This document shows positions 32,366 to 38,017 of a DNA stretch of 38,017 nucleotides, piece by piece. Every line of letters begins with the position of its first letter. Within the stretch, counting starts at the first letter, position 1. The position numbers were made by a program, and so were the translations under genes. The DNA comes from a virus. The notes beneath the pieces are model-generated. The model did no database searches and was not told the DNA's origin. It saw only the letters and a list, made by a program, of their open reading frames with translations. Location of the stretch: IMG/VR virus record IMGVR_UViG_3300031839_000122, positions 1 through 38,017 of that record; one strand, 5' to 3'.

Positions 32366-32845
32366 CTATTTAAGTTTAATCATTGCCGCCCTATTGATAG
32401 GGATAATAAAGAAAAGCTCTCCTTTGCTAACATATCTATTCGGTATTTCTTTTAAGGGACATGAAGCTACCACATCCCCTCTTATTTGCCAAGCCCTAGT
32501 GTACTCTTTATTAAAAATAAAGAAGTCTAAAAGGGCATTGTTACTTTTTGCTAACGCAATCAGTCGGCTCTTCCTTTCAGGAATGCGAACATCTTCCCAA
32601 GTAACAGGCCAATCTCCAGACCACACCAGCTTAGTCTCTACCTCTGTGTAGCGAAGCACACCATTCTTTTCAGAGATAATATCAGGACCATAGGTTTCTT
32701 TTTTATCTAAGATAGAATGATCTTGAGATTTTAAATAGGATGCTCCTGCTCGAATAGCCTTGGTGTTTGTTTTGTTGTATAAATTTCTATCAAATTTCTT
32801 TCTTACTGTGGCTGCGCCAGCAGTAGCCTTTATCCTATCGGTCAA
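32366..32845 (-). CDS. PD-(D/E)XK-like nuclease between polymerase and primase-helicase
   Basis: The 159-aa product starts at TTG 32845, overlapping the helicase stop (TTGA) with GAAGGAGAAG upstream. The core YGPDIISEKNGVLRYTEVET supplies PD and ExE/K residues, followed by SGDWPVTWEDVRIPERKSRL and a strand-rich end. This fits a short restriction-fold endonuclease, in the place where T7-like phages encode endonuclease I (gp3), but the motif order is not that of gp3. A junction-resolving or DNA-breakdown role is likely. Confidence 0.65.
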   Translation of the reverse strand: MTDRIKATAGAATVRKKFDRNLYNKTNTKAIRAGASYLKSQDHSILDKKETYGPDIISEKNGVLRYTEVETKLVWSGDWPVTWEDVRIPERKSRLIALAKSNNALLDFFIFNKEYTRAWQIRGDVVASCPLKEIPNRYVSKGELFFIIPINRAAMIKLK

Positions 32846-34497
32846 AATGCTTCTCCTTCTTCATCCTCTTTAACTTCAAAGGGATTAGATATTTCAGACA
32901 TGCGTCCCGAATCTTTATCATAAAAGAGATATGTAGTCGGTCCAACCTCACCACTATACCTGTTCTTCAGGATTCTGACAAGGGTTGTATTTGCTAATGT
33001 CTCATCTGTCTCTTGTTGGTTTCTCTCCAAGGCATACACCATGTCTGATAGTTGAGCAATACTATGACTGCCCCTAAGATGGGCGAGACTAACCTCTCCA
33101 CCCTCCTCATGAGACTTTGAAGAGTTTGCTCGACGTAGGTGTGATACAAGATTTAAAGAGATGCCTGTCTCCTCAACCAAGCTTCTTAGCTTAGTCATCA
33201 AAACATCAATACCTCGACGCTCGTCTCCTTCCTCCTGACCCGATACAAGAATGGACAGGTGATCTAGAAAAACCCATTTACAGTCTAAAGCTTTAGCCAT
33301 ATACCTGATTCGAGAGAGTATCTCGTCATTAGATATAGAACCAAAATGATCAAAAGCAAAAAGTCGTCCTGTTCCAATGGTCTTCTCCTCCCAACGCTTG
33401 AGTTGTTCTTTGGTAAATTGATCCCGCACTTCTTTAATATATAATCTTTGGTTTGCTTCAACTGCCATAATATTAAAGGCAGTCTTCTTGGTGTTCTCTT
33501 CAAGGGCAAGAATACCAATGCTATCTTTTGTATTATATAGAAAGTGATGCATGAGTTCTCTTAGAACTGAACTCTTTCCCATACCAGAACCAGAGGTCCA
33601 AGTGACAAGCTCTCCCGTCCTGCAGCCAAAAGTCTTTTCATTAAGAGATGGCCAAGGATAGGCTACACTCTCACAAAAATCTTCTTCGTAAAGAGAGTCA
33701 CCCAATTTACCAAGATTAATAATTCCTGCAGGTGTATACGGTTCTGCACCCCACCAAGCCTTAGTGAAATCCTCTCGGCAACCAGCCTTCAGATAATCGG
33801 ATGCATCTTTAAACTTGGATAGTTTAACTATGCTGCATGTGTTGGGTTCAAACAGAGCGGCTACCTTGTTTGCAGCCTCCCGTCCTGCCTTGTCATTATC
33901 AAAGCAGAGAATAACATTATCAAATGAATTAAGATAATCCATGTTCTTTTGACAGTCAGACACTGCCGTGGTGGAAGACCTGACTGAAACACAAGGCCAT
34001 TGACTACCAAACATTTGATAGGTAGCTGCAGCATCCAACTCACCTTCGGTAATCGTAATGTATTTACCTTTAGCAGGAAAGTTTTTCTGTCCAAACAAAG
34101 CTGCATCAGTGATGTTGCCTTCGGTAGGAAAAGTTTTGTTGGCAACAACTCGAAACTTGTTGGCTACATGGGAGCCATCAGTATTGTAATAAGGATACAC
34201 ATGCTTAATAATATTACCACTTACATCCTGAACAACGGAAATTTCGTAGGCTTTACAGGTATCTGCGGTAAGTTTACGATCTGGAATATCTCGATAGTTT
34301 TTATTTTCAGTCATGTTCGTAGAATATACTTTTAAGTTAGCGTTAGATGGTTGAACTGATTGTTGCATACTGTCGTCCTTTGAATAAGTTTTACAAACAA
34401 AACAAAAAGCACTGCCGTCGTCATACAGAGCATTGCCGTCTGACGATCCGCACTCTTCACAATTCACATGCTTCACAAACTTAGCATCTTTCTTCAT
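32842..34497 (-). CDS. Primase-helicase (T7 gp4-like)
   Basis: The 551-aa protein has a zinc site CEEC...CFVC (C13, C16, C32, C35), a Toprim primase core with TEGELDAAAT (E151) and CFDNDKAG (D200-D202), and a RecA-type hexameric helicase with GSGMGKSS (303-310) and WVFLDHLSILVSG as Walker B. All parts expected of a bifunctional T7 gp4 are present. It unwinds DNA and makes primers at the fork. AGGAG lies 6 nt before its ATG, and a 10-bp hairpin lies just upstream. Confidence 0.9.
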   Translation of the reverse strand: MKKDAKFVKHVNCEECGSSDGNALYDDGSAFCFVCKTYSKDDSMQQSVQPSNANLKVYSTNMTENKNYRDIPDRKLTADTCKAYEISVVQDVSGNIIKHVYPYYNTDGSHVANKFRVVANKTFPTEGNITDAALFGQKNFPAKGKYITITEGELDAAATYQMFGSQWPCVSVRSSTTAVSDCQKNMDYLNSFDNVILCFDNDKAGREAANKVAALFEPNTCSIVKLSKFKDASDYLKAGCREDFTKAWWGAEPYTPAGIINLGKLGDSLYEEDFCESVAYPWPSLNEKTFGCRTGELVTWTSGSGMGKSSVLRELMHHFLYNTKDSIGILALEENTKKTAFNIMAVEANQRLYIKEVRDQFTKEQLKRWEEKTIGTGRLFAFDHFGSISNDEILSRIRYMAKALDCKWVFLDHLSILVSGQEEGDERRGIDVLMTKLRSLVEETGISLNLVSHLRRANSSKSHEEGGEVSLAHLRGSHSIAQLSDMVYALERNQQETDETLANTTLVRILKNRYSGEVGPTTYLFYDKDSGRMSEISNPFEVKEDEEGEAF

Positions 34498-34518
34498 GTG
34501 ATTCTCCTATAATTAAAA

Positions 34519-34551
34519 TAACCTACAGTTCGTAGAACTTACTGTAGGTTA
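34519..34551 (-). terminator. 10-bp hairpin in leader of primase-helicase
   Basis: TAACCTACAG (34519-34528) pairs perfectly with CTGTAGGTTA (34542-34551) around a 13-nt loop. On the - strand it is followed by TTTTAATTATAGG, so it resembles an intrinsic terminator or attenuator placed before the primase-helicase ribosome site. A second smaller hairpin, GCCAGA/TCTGGC, lies at 34565-34579. Confidence 0.55.
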
Positions 34552-34584
34552 CTTTAATTAGTTTGCCAGAATGTCTGGCGGCTG

Positions 34585-34743
34585 TCAACTGGAACTTACT
34601 ATTGTATAGCTATTAGGCTTTGCCTTTAACGCACTCAACAACCCCTCTCTATTTTTAATAAAATCTTCTGCCTGTTTTTTAACTGTGAAGGTTATGTTCG
34701 TATTGTTTCCTTCGTAGTATATAAAATATTTTCGTCTTCTCAT
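34585..34743 (-). CDS. Small 52-aa protein after thyX
   Basis: A short frame begins at ATG 34743, overlapping the ThyX stop (ATGA), and encodes MRRRKYFIYYEGNNTNITFT followed by a helix (KKQAEDFIKNREGLLSALKA) and a short strand ending SSS. ATGA coupling and clean protein-like sequence support it. It is basic at the start, and no family is recognised. It is followed by two hairpins before the primase-helicase gene. Confidence 0.6.
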   Translation of the reverse strand: MRRRKYFIYYEGNNTNITFTVKKQAEDFIKNREGLLSALKAKPNSYTIVSSS

Positions 34744-35441
34744 TTTGTTAGTGCCTCCCATGATACAGGATACAACTCTTCTATAATATTATTCCACCGC
34801 TCTGCCAGATTCTGTATTTCTATCTGGGCTAGGTCATCGCTCCTTAGTTTATATGCCCTAGCAAACGCAGCCAAAGAACCTGTAACATAATAACTTGTGT
34901 ACATTGACTGAGGCAAGACCATCCTTGCTTGTTCAGCACACACTCCGATACTGAGCAGTTGCTTATATGTTCTCAGACAGTCATCATAAATTTCTTCTGG
35001 AGACATGATCAGACCATTAGCTTCCTCTTTGTCCCGTAGTTTACCGTTAACTTCCTGTGACGTTAACCCGGTATAATGTGATCCTTGTTTTACATTATCA
35101 GCTTTGAATCTCCAGGTATCTGGAGTGTAAAACTCTGGCGTGTCGTTAACGTACCGTCTACTTACTTCGTTATAACTAAATCCTATTGTATGCTTAAACC
35201 TTTGCCTTGCAACAAAGATAGGAACAGTTTCTCTGAGAGTTATCATACAATGAGTGAACGGTGTAAAGTGATTGTGCTTGGCAAGATATTTAATTAACTT
35301 AACATCTTTATCTTTAAGGACATTTTCTACGGGACCGGCAGGAGTTATGGATTCCCATTCACTTTCTTTATCAAAAGAAACTCTAGCTGCATTAACAACA
35401 GTCAGATCATTTCCTAAGTGAGAGATTAATTCTGCGTCCAT
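34740..35441 (-). CDS. thyX: Flavin-dependent thymidylate synthase ThyX (variant motif)
   Basis: The 233-aa protein has HNHFTPFTHCMITLRETVPI, then VARQRFKHTIGFSYNEVSRR (78-96) and AEQARMVLPQSMYTSYYVTG, which are the helical core and substrate segment of ThyX. The signature is normally RHRxxSxNxxSxRY; here it aligns as KHT (83-85) followed by a one-residue-longer loop before NEVSRRY. The family assignment is firm from the rest. It makes dTMP from dUMP using FAD and methylene-THF. The deaminase at 37357 could supply dUMP. Confidence 0.88.
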   Translation of the reverse strand: MDAELISHLGNDLTVVNAARVSFDKESEWESITPAGPVENVLKDKDVKLIKYLAKHNHFTPFTHCMITLRETVPIFVARQRFKHTIGFSYNEVSRRYVNDTPEFYTPDTWRFKADNVKQGSHYTGLTSQEVNGKLRDKEEANGLIMSPEEIYDDCLRTYKQLLSIGVCAEQARMVLPQSMYTSYYVTGSLAAFARAYKLRSDDLAQIEIQNLAERWNNIIEELYPVSWEALTK

Positions 35442-35623
35442 TATTGATCCTCTTCCTCGTTCAATAGGTTGTCAACAAAATATTTTTTATCGGCCATAAC
35501 TTCTTCTGCTTCTCTCTTTGCATGGCTTCTAGCCTCTCTTAAAGAATACCCCTCTCTTTGATATTCTCTTGTAAGCTTTTTAAATAGATTTTTAGAATCT
35601 AATTCCCATAAATTTTTTGACAT
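35441..35623 (-). CDS. Small charged protein upstream of thyX
   Basis: The start at ATG 35623 is preferred to a TTG at 35635; it follows GAGAG and gives 60 aa. The protein is highly charged and helical (SKNLWELDSKNLFKKLTREY; SLREARSHAKREAEEVMADK) with an acidic end. Its TAA overlaps the ThyX ATG (TAATG), so coupling is likely. Function unknown. Confidence 0.6.
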   Translation of the reverse strand: MSKNLWELDSKNLFKKLTREYQREGYSLREARSHAKREAEEVMADKKYFVDNLLNEEEDQ

Positions 35624-35631
35624 GCTATCTC

Positions 35632-35814
35632 TCAAAAATTTCTTGTGTAGTCCAACGATTTTTTTGATAAGCTTTCTAAACTATCTTCTGTTATTGTTAA
35701 TTTTAATTTTAAATAATCATTCTCTTCTTTTAATTCTTTAATTCTAATATGTAATTTATTTACTTGTTCACTTAGATCATAAACATTTTTCTTTAAAATA
35801 TCTAGCTGGTCCAT
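35632..35814 (-). CDS. 60-aa coiled-coil protein
   Basis: Nearly the whole protein follows a heptad pattern of Leu/Ile/Val with charged residues between (LDILKKNVYDLSEQVNKLHI; KELKEENDYLKLKLTITEDS). It is expected to form a dimeric coiled coil. It lies between two other small helical early genes, 1 nt from the upstream one. Function unknown; small early coiled coils often bind host proteins. Confidence 0.6.
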   Translation of the reverse strand: MDQLDILKKNVYDLSEQVNKLHIRIKELKEENDYLKLKLTITEDSLESLSKKSLDYTRNF

Positions 35815-35815
35815 A

Positions 35816-36085
35816 TCATCTACCCACTGTCTTCTCTATTTCCTGAAACAACACCTGAAGTTTAGTGGCAGTTGTGTGTAACTGTGCCTCTTGTTTTAAG
35901 CTTGTAAATTTAATTTCATTTACATTATTTAAAATATCTATCACGGTTTTTGCGTAGTATTCTAAGTCTTCATGCAGACGTTCATGAATAATCCTTAAAT
36001 CTACTGACAGCCTAGCTTTACCGTTTAGAGATTCTTTTTCTTTTTTTTCGATATCATTAATAATTTTGTTTAAAGAATAAAGCAT
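35816..36085 (-). CDS. 89-aa helical early protein
   Basis: The protein is all-helical and charged (KIINDIEKKEKESLNGKARL; HEDLEYYAKTVIDILNNVNE), ending QEIEKTVGR. No motif or membrane segment is visible. It lies between the 2OG oxygenase and the coiled-coil gene in a run of short early genes. Function unknown. Confidence 0.6.
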   Translation of the reverse strand: MLYSLNKIINDIEKKEKESLNGKARLSVDLRIIHERLHEDLEYYAKTVIDILNNVNEIKFTSLKQEAQLHTTATKLQVLFQEIEKTVGR

Positions 36086-36091
36086 AGTTCC

Positions 36092-36652
36092 TCACATAAA
36101 TTGTGGACCATTGTACCAACAGACAATAGAGTATCTGCTGCCATATTTAACGGGTGTTACTTGATGCCACATAAACGATGGAAATACTACCACGCTTCCG
36201 GCATTACGCATTTCCTTAACGGTTTCATATCTTTTCTTTTCTACTGGCGATACAAGATTTTGTATTTGGAAGTCACCACCCTTGAAGTTCTCGTTCAGTG
36301 TTATACACACACTGAGCTTGCGAACAAGTCCGTTTTCGTCGGGCAGCATATCATGATGCCATGTGTACTTATCATCCTTACGATAGATACTGACCTGTGG
36401 GATTTCATATCCAGTTAAATTATAGTTCCATCCGCATTCATCTTTAGCAAATCCAACATATAAACTAAAGATATCTACTAATTCTTTTGAGTTTAAAAAG
36501 GCAACCTGAGATTGTCTCCTCTCCTCGTCAAGAATATCACTATCATCTCCTGCCACTGTGGAGCCATCGAAGTTCAACTCTTTTAGATATTTAATAATAT
36601 TATTACAATTATTTTTATCTATTGCTTTATCATAAACTTTATATGTTTGCAT
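36092..36652 (-). CDS. 2-oxoglutarate/Fe(II) oxygenase (prolyl-hydroxylase-like)
   Basis: The 186-aa protein has the facial triad H99-x-D101 in WHHDML and H163 in FPSFMWHQVTPV, with R173 in GSRYSIVCWY binding 2-oxoglutarate. LNENFKGGDFQIQN is the usual strand before the distal histidine. This is the PKHD/P4Hc fold found in many marine phages. It hydroxylates an unknown substrate, which could be protein, nucleobase or small molecule. A GU-completed hairpin lies just upstream. Confidence 0.85.
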   Translation of the reverse strand: MQTYKVYDKAIDKNNCNNIIKYLKELNFDGSTVAGDDSDILDEERRQSQVAFLNSKELVDIFSLYVGFAKDECGWNYNLTGYEIPQVSIYRKDDKYTWHHDMLPDENGLVRKLSVCITLNENFKGGDFQIQNLVSPVEKKRYETVKEMRNAGSVVVFPSFMWHQVTPVKYGSRYSIVCWYNGPQFM

Positions 36653-36670
36653 AATTATATCAGCCTATTA

Positions 36671-36705
36671 GTTGGACCGGCTATCGGAATGACAACCGGC
36701 CCAAC
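36671..36705 (-). promoter_or_regulatory. 10-bp RNA hairpin upstream of the oxygenase gene
   Basis: GTTGGGCCGG and CCGGTCCAAC pair over 10 bp on the - strand, with one G-U pair that is an A-C mismatch if read from the + strand. This shows which strand makes the RNA. The loop is 15 nt. No U-run follows, so it is more likely a processing or stability element than a terminator. Confidence 0.5.
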
Positions 36706-36713
36706 CCGAGTAA

Positions 36714-36899
36714 TTAGTGAATGTGTTTGCTGCTCTCTTTAAAAATCTGCTCGGTTTCCCAAGTCTCCAAAGAGTTCATAAAATCATTGATATGTTCTAA
36801 CTCAAGCTCTGCAATGTCTGAGACATCAGCAACAGACATGACATACAACTGTATGTGTCCGGGTACTTCATTGTGGTCTTTATAATTATAAATTTTCAT
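36714..36899 (-). CDS. Small acidic early protein (61 aa)
   Basis: The protein begins KIYNYKDHNEVPGHIQLYVM and continues with an acidic helix (ADVSDIAELELEHINDFMNS) and a short His-containing end. It is strongly acidic, without cysteines or membrane helices. It lies between the DUF6552-like membrane gene and the oxygenase. No family is recognised; acidity would suit an inhibitor of a host nucleic-acid-binding protein, but this is speculation. Confidence 0.6.
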   Translation of the reverse strand: MKIYNYKDHNEVPGHIQLYVMSVADVSDIAELELEHINDFMNSLETWETEQIFKESSKHIH

Positions 36900-36914
36900 T
36901 TTACATTCCTTTCT

Positions 36915-37166
36915 CTACTGTATGTAGTATCTTAACACTCCACTTACCAGTATTCCTAATGCTATTAAATTAATAATTATTATAGCCTTGTCATTCCAAA
37001 AACAACCTACTACCAGCCACCCAAAAGCACCAATGGATTGGGCAATAATATTTTCTGGATAAATATTATAACTATTTAATACCATGCTAGCAATAAGTAT
37101 GATACTAGCAGCCCACTTAATATACCAATCTATTGTATATGTGGGCGTAATTTTTCCCACGATCAA
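36915..37166 (-). CDS. Small membrane protein, DUF6552-like
   Basis: The TTG start at 37166 overlaps the lipoprotein stop (TTGA) and gives IVGKITPTYTIDWYIKWAAS; a GTG at 37172 is the alternative. The 83-aa product has three hydrophobic segments: AASIILIASMVLNSY, SIGAFGWLVVGCFW and AIIIINLIALGILVSGVL. The GKITPTYTIDWYIKW start resembles the DUF6552 family of marine phages. It probably sits in the inner membrane; function unknown. Confidence 0.65.
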   Translation of the reverse strand: MIVGKITPTYTIDWYIKWAASIILIASMVLNSYNIYPENIIAQSIGAFGWLVVGCFWNDKAIIIINLIALGILVSGVLRYYIQ

Positions 37167-37360
37167 CAACACAAGATTGTGTTGGGAGAGACAGGGATAA
37201 GATAGTCCTCTGGTTCTAAAAATAATTTAGATTTATCTTTTTTCTCTATATAAAACTTAGGTGGAGTCGGAGGAGGAGCTACCCCGTCCTTCTCTTTTCC
37301 ACATGAGGACACCATCAGAGAGATGCCTGTTACCATGACAATCAAAAGAATAGTCTTCAT
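37163..37360 (-). CDS. Short proline-rich lipoprotein (o-spanin candidate)
   Basis: The 65-aa protein has a lipoprotein signal peptide ending in LMVSSC, with Cys20 as the lipidated residue, followed by GKEKDGVAPPPTPPKF and a polar tail ending LCC. A small proline-rich lipoprotein is the form of an outer-membrane spanin. A possible inner-membrane partner is encoded at 20108-20449 on the other strand, which would be unusual for a spanin pair. It overlaps the deaminase stop by ATGA. A surface-exclusion lipoprotein is an equal alternative. Confidence 0.6.
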   Translation of the reverse strand: MKTILLIVMVTGISLMVSSCGKEKDGVAPPPTPPKFYIEKKDKSKLFLEPEDYLIPVSPNTILCC

Positions 37361-37797
37361 AACTTTTCTACTTCTCCATTAAGATTGGTATAAAAAACAT
37401 TTTTAATTCCAAACTCGACTATACATTTATAACATCCTGAACAGGGTTTTGCAATAGTCTTTTGAAAAATATTTTTATTTTGTTCAGAGAATTTTCTTTT
37501 AACACGAACGACAATTAACGTACATCTTGATAGGTCGTCCATCTGCCTTGCTGCGTTCTTGATTGCAGCTATCTCTGCATGTAGGTGTATTGCATGTTCA
37601 TGCTTGCCATACTTGGCTTGAAACGGATCGGTCTTGTACGAATTAACACCAAGACCTACGAGATTATTCTTGTGCCATATACCTGCCGCAAGACGATAGC
37701 ATCGAACTGGATCAGTAATATCTTCTGCCACTCTGGCAAGCAGATCAACCGCCTTTTCCATTCGGACAGTCATTGTCCTTCTCCGTTCATAAGCCAT
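37357..37797 (-). CDS. Cytidine/deoxycytidylate deaminase-like enzyme
   Basis: The 146-aa protein has HLHAEIAAIK (H73-A-E75) and KPCSGCYKC (C119, C122), the zinc and proton-shuttle residues of the cytidine deaminase fold. The first 40 residues are basic and helical. In a genome with ThyX it would provide dUMP from dCMP; a nucleoside or tRNA deaminase is possible. It lies first in this visible run of - genes, just after the tRNA-like element. Confidence 0.75.
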   Translation of the reverse strand: MAYERRRTMTVRMEKAVDLLARVAEDITDPVRCYRLAAGIWHKNNLVGLGVNSYKTDPFQAKYGKHEHAIHLHAEIAAIKNAARQMDDLSRCTLIVVRVKRKFSEQNKNIFQKTIAKPCSGCYKCIVEFGIKNVFYTNLNGEVEKL

Positions 37798-37814
37798 ATA
37801 AAGGGTGTGGGTAG

Positions 37815-37907
37815 TGGAAGGGAGAGGAATCGAACCTCTCTTAGTTCACCCCATGTGCGCTACAGACCAGCATCTGCATCGTAGTGATGGGCGTCCCAGT
37901 GCCTTCC
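37815..37907 (-). ncRNA. 93-nt tRNA-like element (acceptor and T arm only)
   Basis: Read on the - strand the element starts GGAAGG and ends CCTTCC-A, a 6-bp acceptor with a C-C mismatch at position 7. It also has a perfect T arm: stem AGAGG/CCTCT with loop TTCGATT. The 59 nt between do not make a normal D or anticodon arm. Instead CCCAT pairs with ATGGG, CTAC with GTAG, and CAGA with TCTG, giving a long central hairpin. CCA is not encoded. It could be a degenerate tRNA, a tRNA mimic or a piece of host tRNA. A TATAAT lies at 37913-37908, one base from its 5' end, with a weak -35. Confidence 0.4.
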
Positions 37908-37926
37908 ATTATAAAAGAGAGAGTAT

Positions 37927-37966
37927 CAGGGCAAGCCTAGTACACTAGTGTAATAGACCTGCCCTG
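37927..37966 (-). terminator. Hairpin with 12-bp palindrome after cut gene
   Basis: CAGGGCA (37927-37933) pairs with TGCCCTG (37960-37966). The interior holds a perfect palindrome, TACACTAGTGTA (37941-37952). It lies just downstream of the cut - strand gene; the following bases are CTCTCTTTT. It may be a terminator or a protein-binding site. Confidence 0.45.
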
Positions 37967-37981
37967 TTTATTGATTAGCAA

Positions 37982-38017
37982 TTAAGCTGCCTCAAGAAAG
38001 TCAGCAAAAGTATTGGA
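37982..38017 (-). CDS. C-terminal fragment of a further early gene
   Basis: The last 36 bases, read on the - strand, give eleven codons in frame with a TAA at 37984-37982: SNTFADFLEAA. It is protein-like, and the hairpin after it suits a gene end. The gene continues outside the window, so the product cannot be named. Confidence 0.4.
   Translation of the reverse strand, partial: SNTFADFLEAA

Noticed and set aside
37815-37907. Standard tRNA
   Set aside because: No D arm or 7-nt anticodon loop can be drawn with normal spacing, so it is listed as tRNA-like only.
1-38017. Integrase, excisionase or attachment site indicating a temperate phage
   Set aside because: No tyrosine or serine recombinase motif was found among the genes; the tRNA-Arg is complete and the tRNA-like element alone is not sufficient evidence.
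1-38017. Terminal direct repeats or circular closure of the contig
   Set aside because: Both ends cut different genes on different strands, and the end bases do not resemble each other, so the window does not close on itself.

Overview
The window is a 38 kb piece of an AT-rich, tightly packed tailed-phage genome of podovirus type. Evidence for this: a P22 gp10-like tail hub protein, an SU10-like head-tail adaptor, three large internal (ejection) virion proteins and a T7-like replication set (family A DNA polymerase, primase-helicase, SSB, DUF3310/gp1.7), with no tape-measure or sheath gene. Strong AGA/ATT/AAA codon bias, a cobalamin-dependent ribonucleotide reductase, ThyX, Hsp20, DUF6552 and tail and ejection proteins of the kind found in marine metagenomic phages suggest a marine alphaproteobacterial host, possibly SAR11-like. 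That host call is an inference. Both ends cut genes. Large terminase, portal, major capsid protein, a dedicated endolysin and an RNA polymerase are not seen, so the genome is incomplete here or linearised inside a missing segment.

Layout: two converging gene blocks meet at about 21.23-21.36 kb. The + strand (1-21,229) is the late virion block: adaptor, zinc-ribbon protein, repeat-rich fibre, two tandem glycine-rich gp38-like adhesins, an inserted cassette (cupin, 39-aa secreted peptide, asparagine-synthetase-like protein, secreted 124-aa protein), another fibre-like protein, tail hub, small protein; then a promoter and the internal virion proteins (one with a lysozyme-like domain), a GNAT-like protein, a membrane coiled-coil protein (spanin/holin candidate) and a compositionally distinct structural protein.

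The - strand (38,017 down to 21,359) is the early/middle block, read right to left: a noncanonical tRNA-like element, a deaminase, a lipoprotein, small membrane and coiled-coil proteins, a 2OG-Fe(II) oxygenase, ThyX, primase-helicase, nuclease, DNA polymerase, a small HTH protein with its own promoter and palindromic operator-like site, SSB, Cas4-like exonuclease, a second nuclease, DUF3310, class II RNR, tRNA-Arg(UCU), Hsp20 between a near-consensus promoter and a terminator, then a surface-chemistry cassette (GT8-like glycosyltransferase, a glycosyltransferase-methyltransferase-DUF115 fusion, a cupin) and finally the small terminase.

How it works together: the deaminase, ThyX, RNR and DUF3310 supply nucleotides; the polymerase, primase-helicase, SSB and nucleases replicate and process DNA; the + strand builds a short-tailed virion with elaborate receptor-binding proteins. 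The most unusual parts are the three-domain GT-MT-DUF115 protein, the amidotransferase-like/cupin/secreted-peptide cassette inside the tail genes, the 93-nt tRNA-like element, and the promoter-terminator bracket around hsp20. Tyr at the T7-526-equivalent position of the polymerase and the absence of an integrase favour a virulent lifestyle.
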